Shown here piece after piece: positions 15,452 through 24,736 of a stretch of DNA of 64,000 bases. The stretch is from Microcaldota archaeon. GTDB taxonomy: Archaea; Micrarchaeota; Micrarchaeia; Anstonellales; Anstonellaceae. The notes beneath the pieces are model-generated. The model did no database searches. It was given only the letters and a program-made list of their open reading frames with translations, and was not told the DNA's origin. Location: positions 99,824-163,823 of the forward strand of contig JAKAJC010000001.1 of NCBI GenBank assembly GCA_021814005.1, written 5' to 3'. Each line of letters begins with the position of its first letter. The stretch's first letter is position 1. The position numbers and the translations under genes are program-made.

Positions 15452-17125
15452 TCATACGAGTTCGCGCTTGAAGAGCAGCAGACTGAGCGTGATTGTGAAA
15501 ATGCCAAAGACTGTGAGGGCGAGGATGTCGGGCAGCAGCTGGCCCAAGGAAAAGCCCTTCACCATCACTCCGCGCATAGCGTCGGCCGCATAGGTCACGG
15601 GAAGGAATTGGGCCATGGATTGCAGCACCGGCGGCATGGTCTGGACTGGGAAGAACGCCCCCGAGAGAAACATCATCGGCATGGACACCATCATGCCCAG
15701 AGCCATGTACTGTTCCTGAGTTTTGGTCATGACCGAGAGCACCATTCCCACGCCGGTCGCGCCGAGCGCGAAGAGGGCAATGATGAATATGATGTCAGGA
15801 ATGCTGCCCGAGATGCTGACTCCGAAGAGCAGAATGGCCACGAAGATGATGAATGTGGAGCGTATTGTTTCGAGCAGCAGGTAGAATATCTGCGTGCCGA
15901 CGATGATGGTGACGTTGGAGGTGGGCGTGAGGAACACGCGGGTGAGCGAGCCGTCCTTGCGCTCGCCGGCAATGGCCCGTCCCAGCCCCATCACCGCGCC
16001 CTGGAAGATGATGAGCGCCAGAATGGCAGGCAGGAGAAAGTCAATGCCGCGCCTGTCATATCCGTAGGGCTGCAGGATGTGGATGGAAACTCCGTTGGCG
16101 GCCAGAGGAACTCCGGCCGAGATGAGCTCGAGCTGGTTGCCTGCCGCATCCTGGAACGAGATGGCTGAGGTGGCGGCTGCTGCCTGCGCGTTTGTCTGGG
16201 CGGCCAGGCTTTTCACGCTTGCAGAAAGCCGCTGCGCATCGGCAGCGATGCGTGCCTGCGAGCCCTGCACAGCCTGATAGAGGGAGATTTGCTGCAGCGT
16301 CGCGGCCTGCGAATCGCCTGTCGCCAGCTGCGCCAGCGCCGCCTGGCCCAATGAGCCGGGGCCGTAGCCTGACAGCACCTGATTCTGGTCGATTAGAAAG
16401 CCCAGAGAATTTTGCAGAGTGGTGATGCTTTTTGACAGACGGGCATCTGATTTGGAATAGATTGTTGACGCGTCAAGCGCGAGGGCGGAAGCTGCCGCAA
16501 GCGACGGGCTGGCATCGAACGAGGAGACGATTGCCATCATCTGCCGCGAACGGGCGAGCTGGAGTGAGACTGATTTTGATTGAATCGAAAGAGCCGCCAG
16601 CCGCTCCCTTGTGACTGAAGCGGACAGCGTCTGGGAAAAGCTTAGGGCGGCAGATTTGCCGGCCTGCGCCACAGATGAGTCTGACTCATCCACCATCAGA
16701 GATATTTCCGCCGGCTGGCCCCGCGCCGCCGAATCGCCAAAGCCCGGAGGTATGATGAATATCACTTTGACCTCGCCCGAATCCAGCAGTTTTTTGGCCT
16801 CGTCCTGCGTGCCGACCTGATAACTGATGGAGAAGAAGTCGACGCCCGAGAGCTGCTCCACCACAGAGTGCGAGAAGACGGACTGGTCATAGTCCACCAC
16901 CGCGGTCGGCAGGTGCTTGGGCAGGTTGCCGGTTGCATAGCCGAAAATGACAATCATGATGATAGGCATGAAGACGAGCGGGAAGAGCCGCACCTTGTCC
17001 CCTTTGAGCACCATCCAGTTCTTTTTGACAATGGCCCATGTCTTGGAAACGTCGATGACGCGCTCCACGCCTCCGTTGTGGGCGGCGGCAGTGAGATGAA
17101 TCTTTTCGTGCTTTTCTTTTGCCAT
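15452..17125 (-). CDS. ABC-2 type exporter permease with large extracellular loop
   Basis: One N-terminal membrane helix (LFPLVFMPIIMIVIFGYATG) is followed by about 330 extracellular residues rich in Ala/Ser/Gln helices, then five C-terminal membrane helices with the ABC-2 conserved FLSGAFFPVQTMPPVLQSMAQFLPVTYAADAMRG. The ATPase gene is 37 nt upstream and the COG1361-like gene 47 nt downstream. The complex probably exports a lipid, drug or peptide; the substrate is unknown. Confidence 0.92.
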   Translation of the reverse strand: MAKEKHEKIHLTAAAHNGGVERVIDVSKTWAIVKKNWMVLKGDKVRLFPLVFMPIIMIVIFGYATGNLPKHLPTAVVDYDQSVFSHSVVEQLSGVDFFSISYQVGTQDEAKKLLDSGEVKVIFIIPPGFGDSAARGQPAEISLMVDESDSSVAQAGKSAALSFSQTLSASVTRERLAALSIQSKSVSLQLARSRQMMAIVSSFDASPSLAAASALALDASTIYSKSDARLSKSITTLQNSLGFLIDQNQVLSGYGPGSLGQAALAQLATGDSQAATLQQISLYQAVQGSQARIAADAQRLSASVKSLAAQTNAQAAAATSAISFQDAAGNQLELISAGVPLAANGVSIHILQPYGYDRRGIDFLLPAILALIIFQGAVMGLGRAIAGERKDGSLTRVFLTPTSNVTIIVGTQIFYLLLETIRSTFIIFVAILLFGVSISGSIPDIIFIIALFALGATGVGMVLSVMTKTQEQYMALGMMVSMPMMFLSGAFFPVQTMPPVLQSMAQFLPVTYAADAMRGVMVKGFSLGQLLPDILALTVFGIFTITLSLLLFKRELV

Positions 17126-17162
17126 GAATATCAGTCTCTCAGTTCCATCAGTCTCTCAGCCA

Positions 17163-18119
17163 TTAGTCTCGCAGCTCCTTCTTTGTGAGGTCTATGAAAA
17201 CGTCCTCGAGCGTCGGCTCCTGGAATTTGATTTCCTTCAAATCAACGCCCTCGCGCGTGAGCAGGTCTGATATTTTGTGCACCAGGCCCGACCGCAAAGA
17301 AGGCACAGACAGTTCCACAATTGGGCCGTCGTTGCGCATCGATGTCGCGCCCGAGAGCGCTTTCAATTTCGACACAAGAGTTGCCGATGCGTGGCGGTCG
17401 AGTTCGAGGCGGATGGTGTGCCGCGCGCCCTGCAGAGACTTGAGCTCCTCGGAGGTGCCCAGCGCGATGAGCTTGCCGTGGTCCATGATTGCGATGCGCT
17501 CGCACAGCTTGTCGGCCTCTTCCATGTCGTGGGTGGTGTAGATGATTGTCATGCCGGAGTGGTGCAGTTCTTCTGTCAATTCGCGCAGGGCTATGCGGCT
17601 CTGGGGGTCAAGCCCGGTTGTCGGCTCGTCCATGAAAAGAATTTGCGGCGAGTGGAGAAGGCCGGCGGCCACCGACATGCGCTGCTTCATGCCGCCAGAG
17701 AATGTGCCAGTCGGCACGTTGCGCTTGTCATAAAGAGTGACGATTTTGAGCAACTCCTCGCTGCGTTTTCGCACCGTGCTGTTGTCCATTGAATAGAGCT
17801 CGCCGATGTACCAGAGGTTTTCCAATGGCGTGAGCTCTTCGAAAAGCGAGAAAGACTGCGGCACCACGCCGATGCGGCTGCGCACAAGTGAATCCTCGTT
17901 CACTAGGTCATAGCCGGCCACTATGGCATTGCCGTCGGTCGGTTTTAGGAGCGTGGTGAGCATGTTGATTGTGGTGGTTTTGCCCGCGCCATTGGGGCCC
18001 AAAAAGCCGAACAGCTCGCCCTTCTTTACCTGCAAGGAGAGAGTATTTACTGCCGTGAAAGAGCCGAAGCGGCGGGTGAGCCCTTTGAGCTCTATAGCAT
18101 ATCCGTTTGCGCGTTCCAT
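17163..18119 (-). CDS. ABC exporter ATPase (ABC-2 / DrrA-like)
   Basis: Walker A GPNGAGKTT, signature TFSGGMKQRMSVA, Walker B ILFMDEPTTGLDP and H-loop YTTHDMEEAD are all intact. The C-terminal about 90 residues form the regulatory extension typical of DrrA/NatA-type exporters. ATG 18119 (MERANG) has GAGGG 7 nt upstream and is preferred over ATG 18131. It pairs with the ABC-2 permease and is probably controlled by the PadR protein encoded just upstream. Confidence 0.95.
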   Translation of the reverse strand: MERANGYAIELKGLTRRFGSFTAVNTLSLQVKKGELFGFLGPNGAGKTTTINMLTTLLKPTDGNAIVAGYDLVNEDSLVRSRIGVVPQSFSLFEELTPLENLWYIGELYSMDNSTVRKRSEELLKIVTLYDKRNVPTGTFSGGMKQRMSVAAGLLHSPQILFMDEPTTGLDPQSRIALRELTEELHHSGMTIIYTTHDMEEADKLCERIAIMDHGKLIALGTSEELKSLQGARHTIRLELDRHASATLVSKLKALSGATSMRNDGPIVELSVPSLRSGLVHKISDLLTREGVDLKEIKFQEPTLEDVFIDLTKKELRD

Positions 18120-18147
18120 TTGGTCCCTCATTCGATGATTTTTCGGT

Positions 18148-18516
18148 TCATGATTCGCCGATTTTTGAGCGCCCGTGTCTGTCTTGGGCTGAACCTTTGA
18201 GCATGTCTATTACGAATTCACGAATAAGCCCCCTGAACAGACGTCTGCGCTCCTCCAGCATCTGCCGGCCCTTGGCCGTGATAACATATACCTTGCGCAC
18301 CCGTCTGCCGGTTTTTTTCTCCTTTTGAGATATAAGCCCCTGCTTTAGCATGTCGGCCAGAAACGGATAGAGGCGCCCCGGCCCCAGTCCGTGCATGCCC
18401 CCCTCGCGCAGGGCCTTGAGAATGCCGTATCCGTGGATTTCCCGCTTCTGGATAAACCAGAGCAGGAAGAGGGTGGCCCTCGGAGTCATGCAGGATGGAA
18501 TGGAGCCCAGCGTCAT
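18148..18516 (-). CDS. PadR-family transcriptional regulator
   Basis: A PadR winged helix: TPRATLFLLWFIQKREIHGYGILKALRE and then GRLYPFLADMLKQGLISQKEK with the wing GRRVRKVYVITAKGRQMLEERR. The start is uncertain: ATG 18516, GTG 18525 and ATG 18489 are all in frame and none has a clear ribosome site. PadR proteins commonly repress multidrug exporters, and this one heads the ABC exporter operon. Tandem repeats in its own leader are its likely operator. Confidence 0.9.
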   Translation of the reverse strand: MTLGSIPSCMTPRATLFLLWFIQKREIHGYGILKALREGGMHGLGPGRLYPFLADMLKQGLISQKEKKTGRRVRKVYVITAKGRQMLEERRRLFRGLIREFVIDMLKGSAQDRHGRSKIGES

Positions 18517-18527
18517 CGAAACCACGC

Positions 18528-18573
18528 ATGCCGTTTCTTGTGCATATCCTATGCCGTTTCGCGTACATATCCT
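18528..18573. promoter_or_regulatory. Tandem 23-bp repeats in the padR promoter, candidate operator
   Basis: ATGCCGTTTC-6 nt-ATATCCT occurs twice head to tail (18528-18550 and 18551-18573), with a third partial ATATATCCT at 18581-18589. A minus-strand TATA-like CTATTTAAGG lies at about 18590-18600, so the repeats cover the expected transcription start. Confidence 0.65.
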
Positions 18574-18698
18574 ATTTGGAATATATCCTTAAATAGCTAT
18601 TGCCGCCCGCGCCGCGCGCGGGTTCGGCGGCACCAAATAAAGCTATAAACCCCCAAAGCGCAAGCCAGACCAACTCACGCTTGATATGAGGTTGTACC

Positions 18699-19154
18699 AT
18701 GGATGGATTTGTTGATGAAGTCGCGTTCGCCGCCAGGCACAAGGACTGGATGGTTGTCAAGAAACTGTTGATTGAGGCAAATACTCTGCCCGAGGAGATT
18801 GCACTCACTCTTGCCTCCATTGACAAGACAATGGTGCGCAAATCGTACGAATACACCGGCATCAAGACAGATATTGTCGAGGCATATGTTGCCAAGGTGG
18901 CCAAGAAGGGGCGCACATTTGCCAATTTGTCTGCCGTTTTCGGCTCACTCAAACCCGGCGAGGTGAAGGCCGCGCTTTTGGAGGCCTGCCCCACGCCGGC
19001 GCACTATCCGATTGCTGAAAGCTATTTTGTGAAAAAACTTCTTGAGGAAATCGGCTTTGACCCCTGCCTTGAGCCTGAAACTCTTGGCAAGGTGTTCCCG
19101 CACATAAAAGTTGCAAAACCCCGCGGGAATTTCGGCGGCAAGAAAAAGAAATAA
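18699..19154 (+). CDS. Hypothetical protein, 151 aa
   Basis: No family recognised. Soluble and mostly helical, ending in a Gly/Lys tail (GNFGGKKKK). A TATA-like CTATAAACC lies about 55 nt before ATG 18699 and GAGGTTG precedes the start. The DNA between it and padR is a divergent promoter region. Codon use matches the surrounding chromosome and the protein looks like a real, expressed gene of unknown role. Confidence 0.7.
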   Translation: MDGFVDEVAFAARHKDWMVVKKLLIEANTLPEEIALTLASIDKTMVRKSYEYTGIKTDIVEAYVAKVAKKGRTFANLSAVFGSLKPGEVKAALLEACPTPAHYPIAESYFVKKLLEEIGFDPCLEPETLGKVFPHIKVAKPRGNFGGKKKK

Positions 19155-19205
19155 GCCCGCCCGAAAAAGAAGTAGTCTTTTATTTTGTACCATTTTTACC
19201 TCATT

Positions 19206-19880
19206 ATGGCAAATCCTGTTTCCAATAAAACATCGCGCCAGTCAGCTAACCTCGTGCGCCTGTGGCTGAAGCAAAAGCCGTTCATGCACTGGCTGGTGCG
19301 CGAAGGGCTTGTGAATTACACCGCACTTGCCAAACGGCTGGACGAGGAGGGATTTGCTTCGGGCAAGAGGCCGGTTGCCGCGCTGAGGGCCGCCCTTTTG
19401 CGCTCCCGCCATCTTGATTTGGGCGAGTTCAATCCGTTCGGACACAACAGGGTGCTGAAAGATTCCACCTTCGAAATACGCTCGGGCATTACGGTAGTGC
19501 AGTCGGCCAAGGCGCTCAACATCCCCATCATTTCCGTTTCATCGTCGAAAAACGGCGTGATAAGCCTTGTCGACCCCGACGAGGAGGCGCACATTCCAAA
19601 GAGCGCGAAAGTGATTGGCGAGGATTTGGTTCTCATAACCATCTACTCGGACGAGCGCATGGAAACAGAATCAGGCGTGCTGGCAACGCTGATGCTGCAT
19701 CTGGCTTTGCAAAATGTCAACGTCGTGGAAATGACATCTTCCGGGCCTGACACGTTATTGGTCATTTCGCCGAAAGATTTGGCTGTGGCGCTTGGAGTGC
19801 TGCAAGGTTTGATGGGCGGCGGCAAGAGAAGCAAGGGAGAGCAGGCGCTCTTTTCATACGACAAACCGGTGAAGACGTAG
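19206..19880 (+). CDS. ACT-like domain protein, 224 aa
   Basis: I start at ATG 19206 (MANPVSNKTSRQ), 7 codons into the frame, because a TATA-like TTTTATTTTG lies about 25 nt upstream. The N-terminal 75 residues are a helical/winged-helix-like region (MHWLVREGLVNYTALAKRLDEE). The C-terminal half shows two beta-alpha-beta units (VLITIYSDERMETESGVLATLMLHLALQNVNVVEMTSSGPDTLLVIS) as in ACT regulatory domains. Probably an amino-acid-responsive regulator. Confidence 0.7.
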   Translation: MANPVSNKTSRQSANLVRLWLKQKPFMHWLVREGLVNYTALAKRLDEEGFASGKRPVAALRAALLRSRHLDLGEFNPFGHNRVLKDSTFEIRSGITVVQSAKALNIPIISVSSSKNGVISLVDPDEEAHIPKSAKVIGEDLVLITIYSDERMETESGVLATLMLHLALQNVNVVEMTSSGPDTLLVISPKDLAVALGVLQGLMGGGKRSKGEQALFSYDKPVKT

Positions 19881-19974
19881 GGAAAAGGAAAGGCATTAGG
19901 GGGAATCAGGAAAGAACCTCAAAACTGAAGGGGGACTTTGGTCGTTCTGGTGTTCCCCCTGCGGTTGCGGAAAC

Positions 19975-19984
19975 CTTTATAAAA
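19975..19984 (+). promoter_or_regulatory. TATA box of the EF-1A/S10 operon
   Basis: CTTTATAAAA lies about 85-94 nt before the EF-1A start, implying a leader of about 65 nt. The leader contains a small CAGAC/GTCTG hairpin (about 20037-20053) just before the GAGGTG ribosome site. Confidence 0.7.
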
Positions 19985-20068
19985 TCAAAAGGGCATAGCC
20001 AAACCAACAACGGCTTACCGAGTATGCTGGCTAATGCAGACGAAGGGAGTCTGAATCGAGGTGTCTAA

Positions 20069-21340
20069 ATGGCAAACAAAGAACACATGAACCTAATCTT
20101 CATCGGTCACGTCGACCACGGCAAGTCGACGACAGTGGGCCGCGTGCTTTACGAGACCGGCGCCATGACAGACCAGCAGTTGCGCAAACTCAAAGAGGAG
20201 GCCGAGAAAGTCGGCAAAGCGACATTCGAGTTCGCCTTCTCCATGGACACCCTCAAAGAAGAGCGCGAGAGAGGAGTGACCATTGAGCTCTCGCACAAGG
20301 AGTTCGAGACAGCCAAGTTCTACTTTACAATCATCGACGCCCCGGGACACAAGGACTTCGTCAAGAACATGATTACGGGCGCCTCGCAGGCCGACGCCGG
20401 CGTGCTTGTGTGCTCTGCCAAAGAAGGAATTCAGCCCCAGACAAAGGAGCACGCCTTTTTGGCCAAAGTGCTGGGCATCAACCAGCTCATCGTCGGCATC
20501 AACAAGATGGACGCCGTCAACTGGGACCACGTCAAATACGACGAAACAAAGATGGCCCTCACAACGCTGTTGAAAAACATCGGCTACAAGACCGACACAC
20601 TCCCGTTCATTCCCTACTCGGGATTCATGGGAGACAACATCAAGACAAAGAGCGCCAACATGCCCTGGTATTCCGGCCCGACGCTCCTTGAGTGCTTCGA
20701 CAAGCTGGTTGCTCCGCCCAAACCTACGGACAAGCCGCTGCGCCTCCCCATTCAGGACGCCTTCACAATCACGGGCCACGGCACAGTGCCGGTCGGCCGT
20801 GTTGAGACAGGCATCCTCAAGCCCAACATGAACGTTATCTTCATGCCCTCGGGCGCCAAGGGTGAGTGCAAGCGCATTGAAATGCACCACCAGGAGCTGG
20901 CCCAGGCAGTCCCCGGCGACAACGTCGGATTCAACGTGAAAAACGTTGACAAGAAGGACATCAAGCGCGGCGAGGTGGTCGGCCCGGTCGATAACCCGCC
21001 CACAGTGGCCGCAGACTTCACGGCGCAAATCGTGGTGCTCGAGCACCCGACCGCCATCGGCAAGGGATACACGCCCGTCTTCCACATCCACACGGCGCAG
21101 GTTGCCTGCACCATCGTGGAAATCCTCGAGAAGAAGGACCCCAAGACAGGCGCGACAATGCAGAAGAACCCCGACTTCATCAAGACCGGCGACGTGGCCA
21201 TCATCAAGGTCAAGCCGCTCAAGGCCGTGGTGGTCGAGAAGTTCTCGGCATTCCCGCCCCTGGGCCGCTTCGCCATCCGCGACATGGGCCAGACAGTGGC
21301 CGCAGGCGTGGTGCTTGAAGTGACGCCCAAGACGGCGTAA
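20069..21340 (+). CDS. tuf: Translation elongation factor 1-alpha (aEF-1A)
   Basis: GTPase motifs G1 [10 protein letters not shown]3 DAPGHKDF and G4 NKMD are intact, followed by the two beta-barrel domains ([49 protein letters not shown]). 423 residues is a usual archaeal length. It brings aminoacyl-tRNA to the ribosome. GAGGTG lies about 6 nt before the ATG. Codon use is strongly biased towards C-ending codons, as expected of a highly expressed gene. S10 follows 45 nt downstream. Confidence 0.99.
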   Translation: MANKEHMNLIFIGHVDHGKSTTVGRVLYETGAMTDQQLRKLKEEAEKVGKATFEFAFSMDTLKEERERGVTIELSHKEFETAKFYFTIIDAPGHKDFVKNMITGASQADAGVLVCSAKEGIQPQTKEHAFLAKVLGINQLIVGINKMDAVNWDHVKYDETKMALTTLLKNIGYKTDTLPFIPYSGFMGDNIKTKSANMPWYSGPTLLECFDKLVAPPKPTDKPLRLPIQDAFTITGHGTVPVGRVETGILKPNMNVIFMPSGAKGECKRIEMHHQELAQAVPGDNVGFNVKNVDKKDIKRGEVVGPVDNPPTVAADFTAQIVVLEHPTAIGKGYTPVFHIHTAQVACTIVEILEKKDPKTGATMQKNPDFIKTGDVAIIKVKPLKAVVVEKFSAFPPLGRFAIRDMGQTVAAGVVLEVTPKTA

Positions 21341-21385
21341 GGTTTTTTTATTTTTTAATTTCATTTATTTTGGATTGGTGAACAA

Positions 21386-21691
21386 ATGAGCAAAGCACGA
21401 ATCAAACTTATCGGCAAAAACCCAAAAGAGCTGGACGACGTCTGCCATCAGATTGAGGAGATAGCCAAGACCACGGGAGTGGATTTGGCCGGCCCCATCT
21501 ACATGCCTACAAGACGCCTCAAGATTTCGACCAGGCGCACGCCCTGCGGCGACGGCTCTGACACATACGAGCACTGGGAAATGCGCATCCACAAGCGCAT
21601 GATTGACGTGGCCGGAGATGAGAGAACTCTTCGCCAGATTATGCGCGTCAAGGTGCCCGACACGGTGCACGTGAAGATTTCGATTGAGTAA
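21386..21691 (+). CDS. rps10: 30S ribosomal protein S10 (uS10)
   Basis: 101 residues with the archaeal S10 pattern: ARIKLIGKNPKELDDVCHQIEEIAKTTGVDLAGPIYMPTRR at the N terminus and HWEMRIHKRMIDVAGDERTLRQIMRVKVPDTVHVKI at the C terminus. EF-1A then S10 is the common archaeal arrangement. GGTGAAC lies upstream of ATG 21386. The left end of the integrated element begins about 105 nt after its stop. Confidence 0.98.
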   Translation: MSKARIKLIGKNPKELDDVCHQIEEIAKTTGVDLAGPIYMPTRRLKISTRRTPCGDGSDTYEHWEMRIHKRMIDVAGDERTLRQIMRVKVPDTVHVKISIE

Positions 21692-21796
21692 GGCCGGATT
21701 TTTTGGCCCATAATCCATTTTTTATATTCCCCAGTGCAAACTAGAATCGAATGATGAGTCTACGACTACTGATGGCCTCAAAACCAGATGAAGACG

Positions 21797-21815
21797 TGAC
21801 TTGACTCTGACCCAA
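21797..21815 (+). repeat. Left attachment-like direct repeat
   Basis: TGACTTGACTCTGACCCAA; identical to the right copy (60491-60509) except for one base at position 16. It lies 67 nt before the integrase start. Confidence 0.7.
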
Positions 21816-21881
21816 CATTTATGCCAATAATGAGGAAGTAAGAGACATAGTATTTTAAACATCAAATGTCTCAAATACCTC

Positions 21882-23114
21882 GTGAAACCGGCATCTCCGC
21901 ACGCTGTCGTCGAGGCGGACATTGAAAAGCAGATCGCGGGACATCTCTCCCACGCCCAGCTTACGCCGGGCCAGAGGGCGGCCCTCAAGTCCTTCCGCCT
22001 TGAATTTTGCGTCAACCGCAACCAGAAGTTGGCCACCCAGGAATCCTATTTGCGCTACATCTGCTTTCTAGGCCGCCACGTGAAAAAGGAATTCCAGGAC
22101 ATGACGAAGGACGACATAATCGACTATATTTCCAGCCTGCAGGGCAAGAGCGAGAGCCTAAAGGACTGGGCCAAGCTCGCGATTAAGATGTTCTTCCGCT
22201 GGCAGCGCACGGGGGCCATAACCCGCGGCAACCCCTACCCCGACATCGTGTCGTGGATCCGCGTGACGCAGCCCAAGACCAAGAAAGTGCGCGTCGAGGA
22301 CTGCATTTCCGCCGACGAATACCGGCTCATGCTCAACGCCTGCAAGAACCAGCGCGATAGGGCGCTTGTCGCCCTTCTCTACGACAGCGGCGCAAGGATT
22401 AGCGAGATATGCAACATCCAGCTCAAGGACGTGCACATGGAGGGCGAGATGCCCTTCGTGACGTTCGCCCAGAGCAAGACCACCGAGGGCACGGGCCGGC
22501 CCTGCTACCTCATCAGCTCGATTGCCGAGATTGCGGCCTGGTACAAGATGCACCCCGACAAGGACAACTCCAACGCCTTCCTCTTCTGCAACATCAAGCT
22601 GCGCACCAAGCTGCCATTCATCACGCCCAAGATGGCGAACCAGACCCTCCAGCGCATCGGCATCAACGCCGGCATAAGAAAACACATCCACCCCCACCTT
22701 TTCCGCCATTCCTCGGCCACGAACGACCGGCGCAGCGGCATGAACGACCAGTTTATGCAAATCAAGTATGGATGGACCGAGAATTCCCGCATGGCGCAGC
22801 GCTACGCCCACATCACCGCCGAGGACGTGGCGCGCTTCCAGATGAAGCAGCGCGGGCAGGCTGTCAAGAAGGACGAAACACCGGAATTCAAGGAATGCCC
22901 CCGCTGCCACGCCCAGATTCCCTTTGCCGCCAAGGAGTGCGAAAACTGCCTCATGCCCCTCGATGCGAAGCTTCGGATGGAAAAGGCACTTGAACCGACG
23001 AAGATAAACCAGCTTATGGAGCAGATGGCGATGATGCAGGCAGAGCTTGTGAAATTGCAGAAGGCAGCCGCCCGAGGGACGATTGCGAAGGCGAAAAGCA
23101 GGGCGGGAGTATGA
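21882..23114 (+). CDS. int: Tyrosine recombinase/integrase with C-terminal zinc ribbon
   Basis: A SAM-like N-terminal core-binding domain (residues about 30-125) is followed by the catalytic domain with Arg in SGARISEI, the HPHLFRH box (HxxRH) and the nucleophile Tyr in MAQRYAHIT. A CPRC...CENC zinc ribbon (about 337-354) and a coiled tail follow. The start is GTG 21882, after a TATA-like TATTTTAAAC. The gene is not split, so it is not of the SSV type that is divided by integration. It should catalyse integration and excision at the flanking repeats. Confidence 0.95.
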   Translation: MKPASPHAVVEADIEKQIAGHLSHAQLTPGQRAALKSFRLEFCVNRNQKLATQESYLRYICFLGRHVKKEFQDMTKDDIIDYISSLQGKSESLKDWAKLAIKMFFRWQRTGAITRGNPYPDIVSWIRVTQPKTKKVRVEDCISADEYRLMLNACKNQRDRALVALLYDSGARISEICNIQLKDVHMEGEMPFVTFAQSKTTEGTGRPCYLISSIAEIAAWYKMHPDKDNSNAFLFCNIKLRTKLPFITPKMANQTLQRIGINAGIRKHIHPHLFRHSSATNDRRSGMNDQFMQIKYGWTENSRMAQRYAHITAEDVARFQMKQRGQAVKKDETPEFKECPRCHAQIPFAAKECENCLMPLDAKLRMEKALEPTKINQLMEQMAMMQAELVKLQKAAARGTIAKAKSRAGV

Positions 23115-23153
23115 TGCCGATACAAACAAAAACATCGTATGCTTGGGTGTAAT

Positions 23154-24476
23154 ATGGACGAGAGCGAAATCAAGGGGCTTGTCGAAACCGGCGAGGGCTA
23201 CACGCTTGACTTCAAGGAGTCCCTTCCCAACGACTTAGGACGGCACCTCTGCGCCTTCACCAACGCCTCCGGCGGCAAAATCATCATCGGTGTGCGCGAC
23301 AACGGCACGCCTTCCGGTTATTCTCCGAACAATGCCGACGAGGCGCGCATCAACTCCTATGCCCGCAACCTCGACCCTCCCACTCGCGTCCGCGTGGAGC
23401 GAGTCGGCCCGTTCGCCGTCATCCACATTCCCGAGGGACCCGACAAGCCCTATTCCAGCGGCGGGAATTTCTACCTGCGCATCGGTTCTATGTCCCAGCA
23501 GCTTCGGCGCGACGAGATACGCGAGTTCTTCCAAAAGGAGAGGCTGCTGCGCTTCGATGAGAAGCCCAACACCTCGTTTGATTTCCGCTCCGATTTCGAC
23601 CAGTCCCTCTTCAAGCAATACCTCTCCAGAGCCGGTATCACACCCCTGCCTGACCAGAAGGACACCTTGCGCAACCTCGATCTCCTAGACGGGCCATATC
23701 TGCGCAATGCCGGAGTGCTGCTCTTCACCCCAAGCGTTACCCGTTTCTTCACCAGCGCCACCCTCCTGTGCGTCCTCTACCAAGGCAACGATAAGGTCAC
23801 CATCCTGGACCGCAAGGAGTTCCGCGGCGACCTCCTCTCCAACCACGAGAACGCGCTCACCTATATCCGCTCGAAACTCAACACCAACCTCATTATCAAG
23901 GCCGAGCGCACCAACAAGCTTGAACTGCCCGAAGAGGCCCTGCGAGAGGCATTGGTGAACGCCCTTGCCCACCGCGACTATTTCTCCCCCGGCCATGTGC
24001 AGGTGGATATCTATCTCGACCGAGTGGACATCTCCAACCCCGGCGGCCTGGTCTCGGGCTTGCCGCGCAAGGAGCTGGGTAAGCGCAGTATGCCCCGCAA
24101 CCCGCTTCTCATGGACCTTTTGCAGCGCATCGACAAGGTGGAGCGGGCCGGCTCGGGCATCAAGCGCATCCGCGACGCCATGAAGAAGATCGGGCTCAAG
24201 CCCCGCTTTGACATCAACGAGGGCTTCTTCTCGGTGGTGTTCCCAAGAAGTACCCAGACCGCACCCGAAAGTTCCCAGAAAGGTTCCCAGAAGAGTTCCC
24301 AGAAGATCCTCGACCTGATCCAAAACAACCCAGGCATAACCATCGAAGAGCTGGCTTCTAAGATTGGCATCAGCGACCGGGCGGTGAAAAAGCAACTCTC
24401 GATTCTGAAGGCACGCGGGAGCCTGAAACGCATCGGGCCGGACAGGGGCGGGCATTGGGAGATAGTGCAGGAGTGA
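23154..24476 (+). CDS. AlbA_2/Schlafen-type regulator (COG2865) with C-terminal winged helix
   Basis: I start at ATG 23154 (MDESEIKG), preceded by GGGTGT. Residues 1-115 are the AlbA_2 domain (GEGYTLDFKESLPNDLGRHLCAFTNASGGKIIIGV). The central part has the COG2865 hallmark LREALVNALAHRDYF...DRVDISNPGG, related to ATPase-like folds. A Gln/Ser/Lys repeat (SSQKGSQKSSQK) links to a winged helix (ITIEELASKIGISDRAVKKQLSILKARGSLKRIG). These proteins are common in mobile elements and defence regions; their exact task is unsettled. Confidence 0.9.
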   Translation: MDESEIKGLVETGEGYTLDFKESLPNDLGRHLCAFTNASGGKIIIGVRDNGTPSGYSPNNADEARINSYARNLDPPTRVRVERVGPFAVIHIPEGPDKPYSSGGNFYLRIGSMSQQLRRDEIREFFQKERLLRFDEKPNTSFDFRSDFDQSLFKQYLSRAGITPLPDQKDTLRNLDLLDGPYLRNAGVLLFTPSVTRFFTSATLLCVLYQGNDKVTILDRKEFRGDLLSNHENALTYIRSKLNTNLIIKAERTNKLELPEEALREALVNALAHRDYFSPGHVQVDIYLDRVDISNPGGLVSGLPRKELGKRSMPRNPLLMDLLQRIDKVERAGSGIKRIRDAMKKIGLKPRFDINEGFFSVVFPRSTQTAPESSQKGSQKSSQKILDLIQNNPGITIEELASKIGISDRAVKKQLSILKARGSLKRIGPDRGGHWEIVQE

Positions 24477-24484
24477 ACAAACAG

Positions 24485-24685
24485 ATGTGCCTAAAAGTAT
24501 CCAGAAAAGTATCTGAAAAAGTATCTGAAAGCACCGACGAGAAAGAGCCGAAAAGTATGACGAAAGTACAAGAAAAGTATAAGGAAATTCTAGATGCCAT
24601 TCTCGCAGAATCGACTATCGCCCAGCACGAGCAGGCAGAGGAACTCCATCAAACCCCACGGCCCATGGTCGGGCAGGGCGTTTAA
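24485..24685 (+). CDS. Small ORF of doubtful status, 66 aa
   Basis: It opens with KVSRKVSEKVSE, a repeat like the SQK linker of the preceding COG2865 gene but in another frame, and continues as a charged helix. It may be a remnant of a second COG2865-type tail or a small real gene. No ribosome site or TATA box decides it. Confidence 0.3.
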   Translation: MCLKVSRKVSEKVSESTDEKEPKSMTKVQEKYKEILDAILAESTIAQHEQAEELHQTPRPMVGQGV

Positions 24686-24736
24686 CCGGAAATCTAGTGA
24701 GGGTAAAGTTATAAGGTAAAAAATCGAAGTAACTTC

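Noticed and set aside
20093-21364. 423-codon open frame antisense to EF-1A
   Set aside because: It mirrors the strongly C-ending codons of EF-1A, has no family pattern, no promoter, and ends are set by the sense gene.
21692-21796. Search for a tRNA-Ser after S10, common in archaea, as integration target
   Set aside because: No cloverleaf could be built; the element is intergenic here.
22158-23135. Long antisense frame over the integrase
   Set aside because: Same cause: GC-biased third positions of the integrase open the opposite strand. No recognisable domain.
24250-24320. Tandem GTTCCCAGAA-type repeat as a regulatory array
   Set aside because: It is in frame within the COG2865 gene and encodes the usual Ser/Gln/Lys linker before the winged helix.
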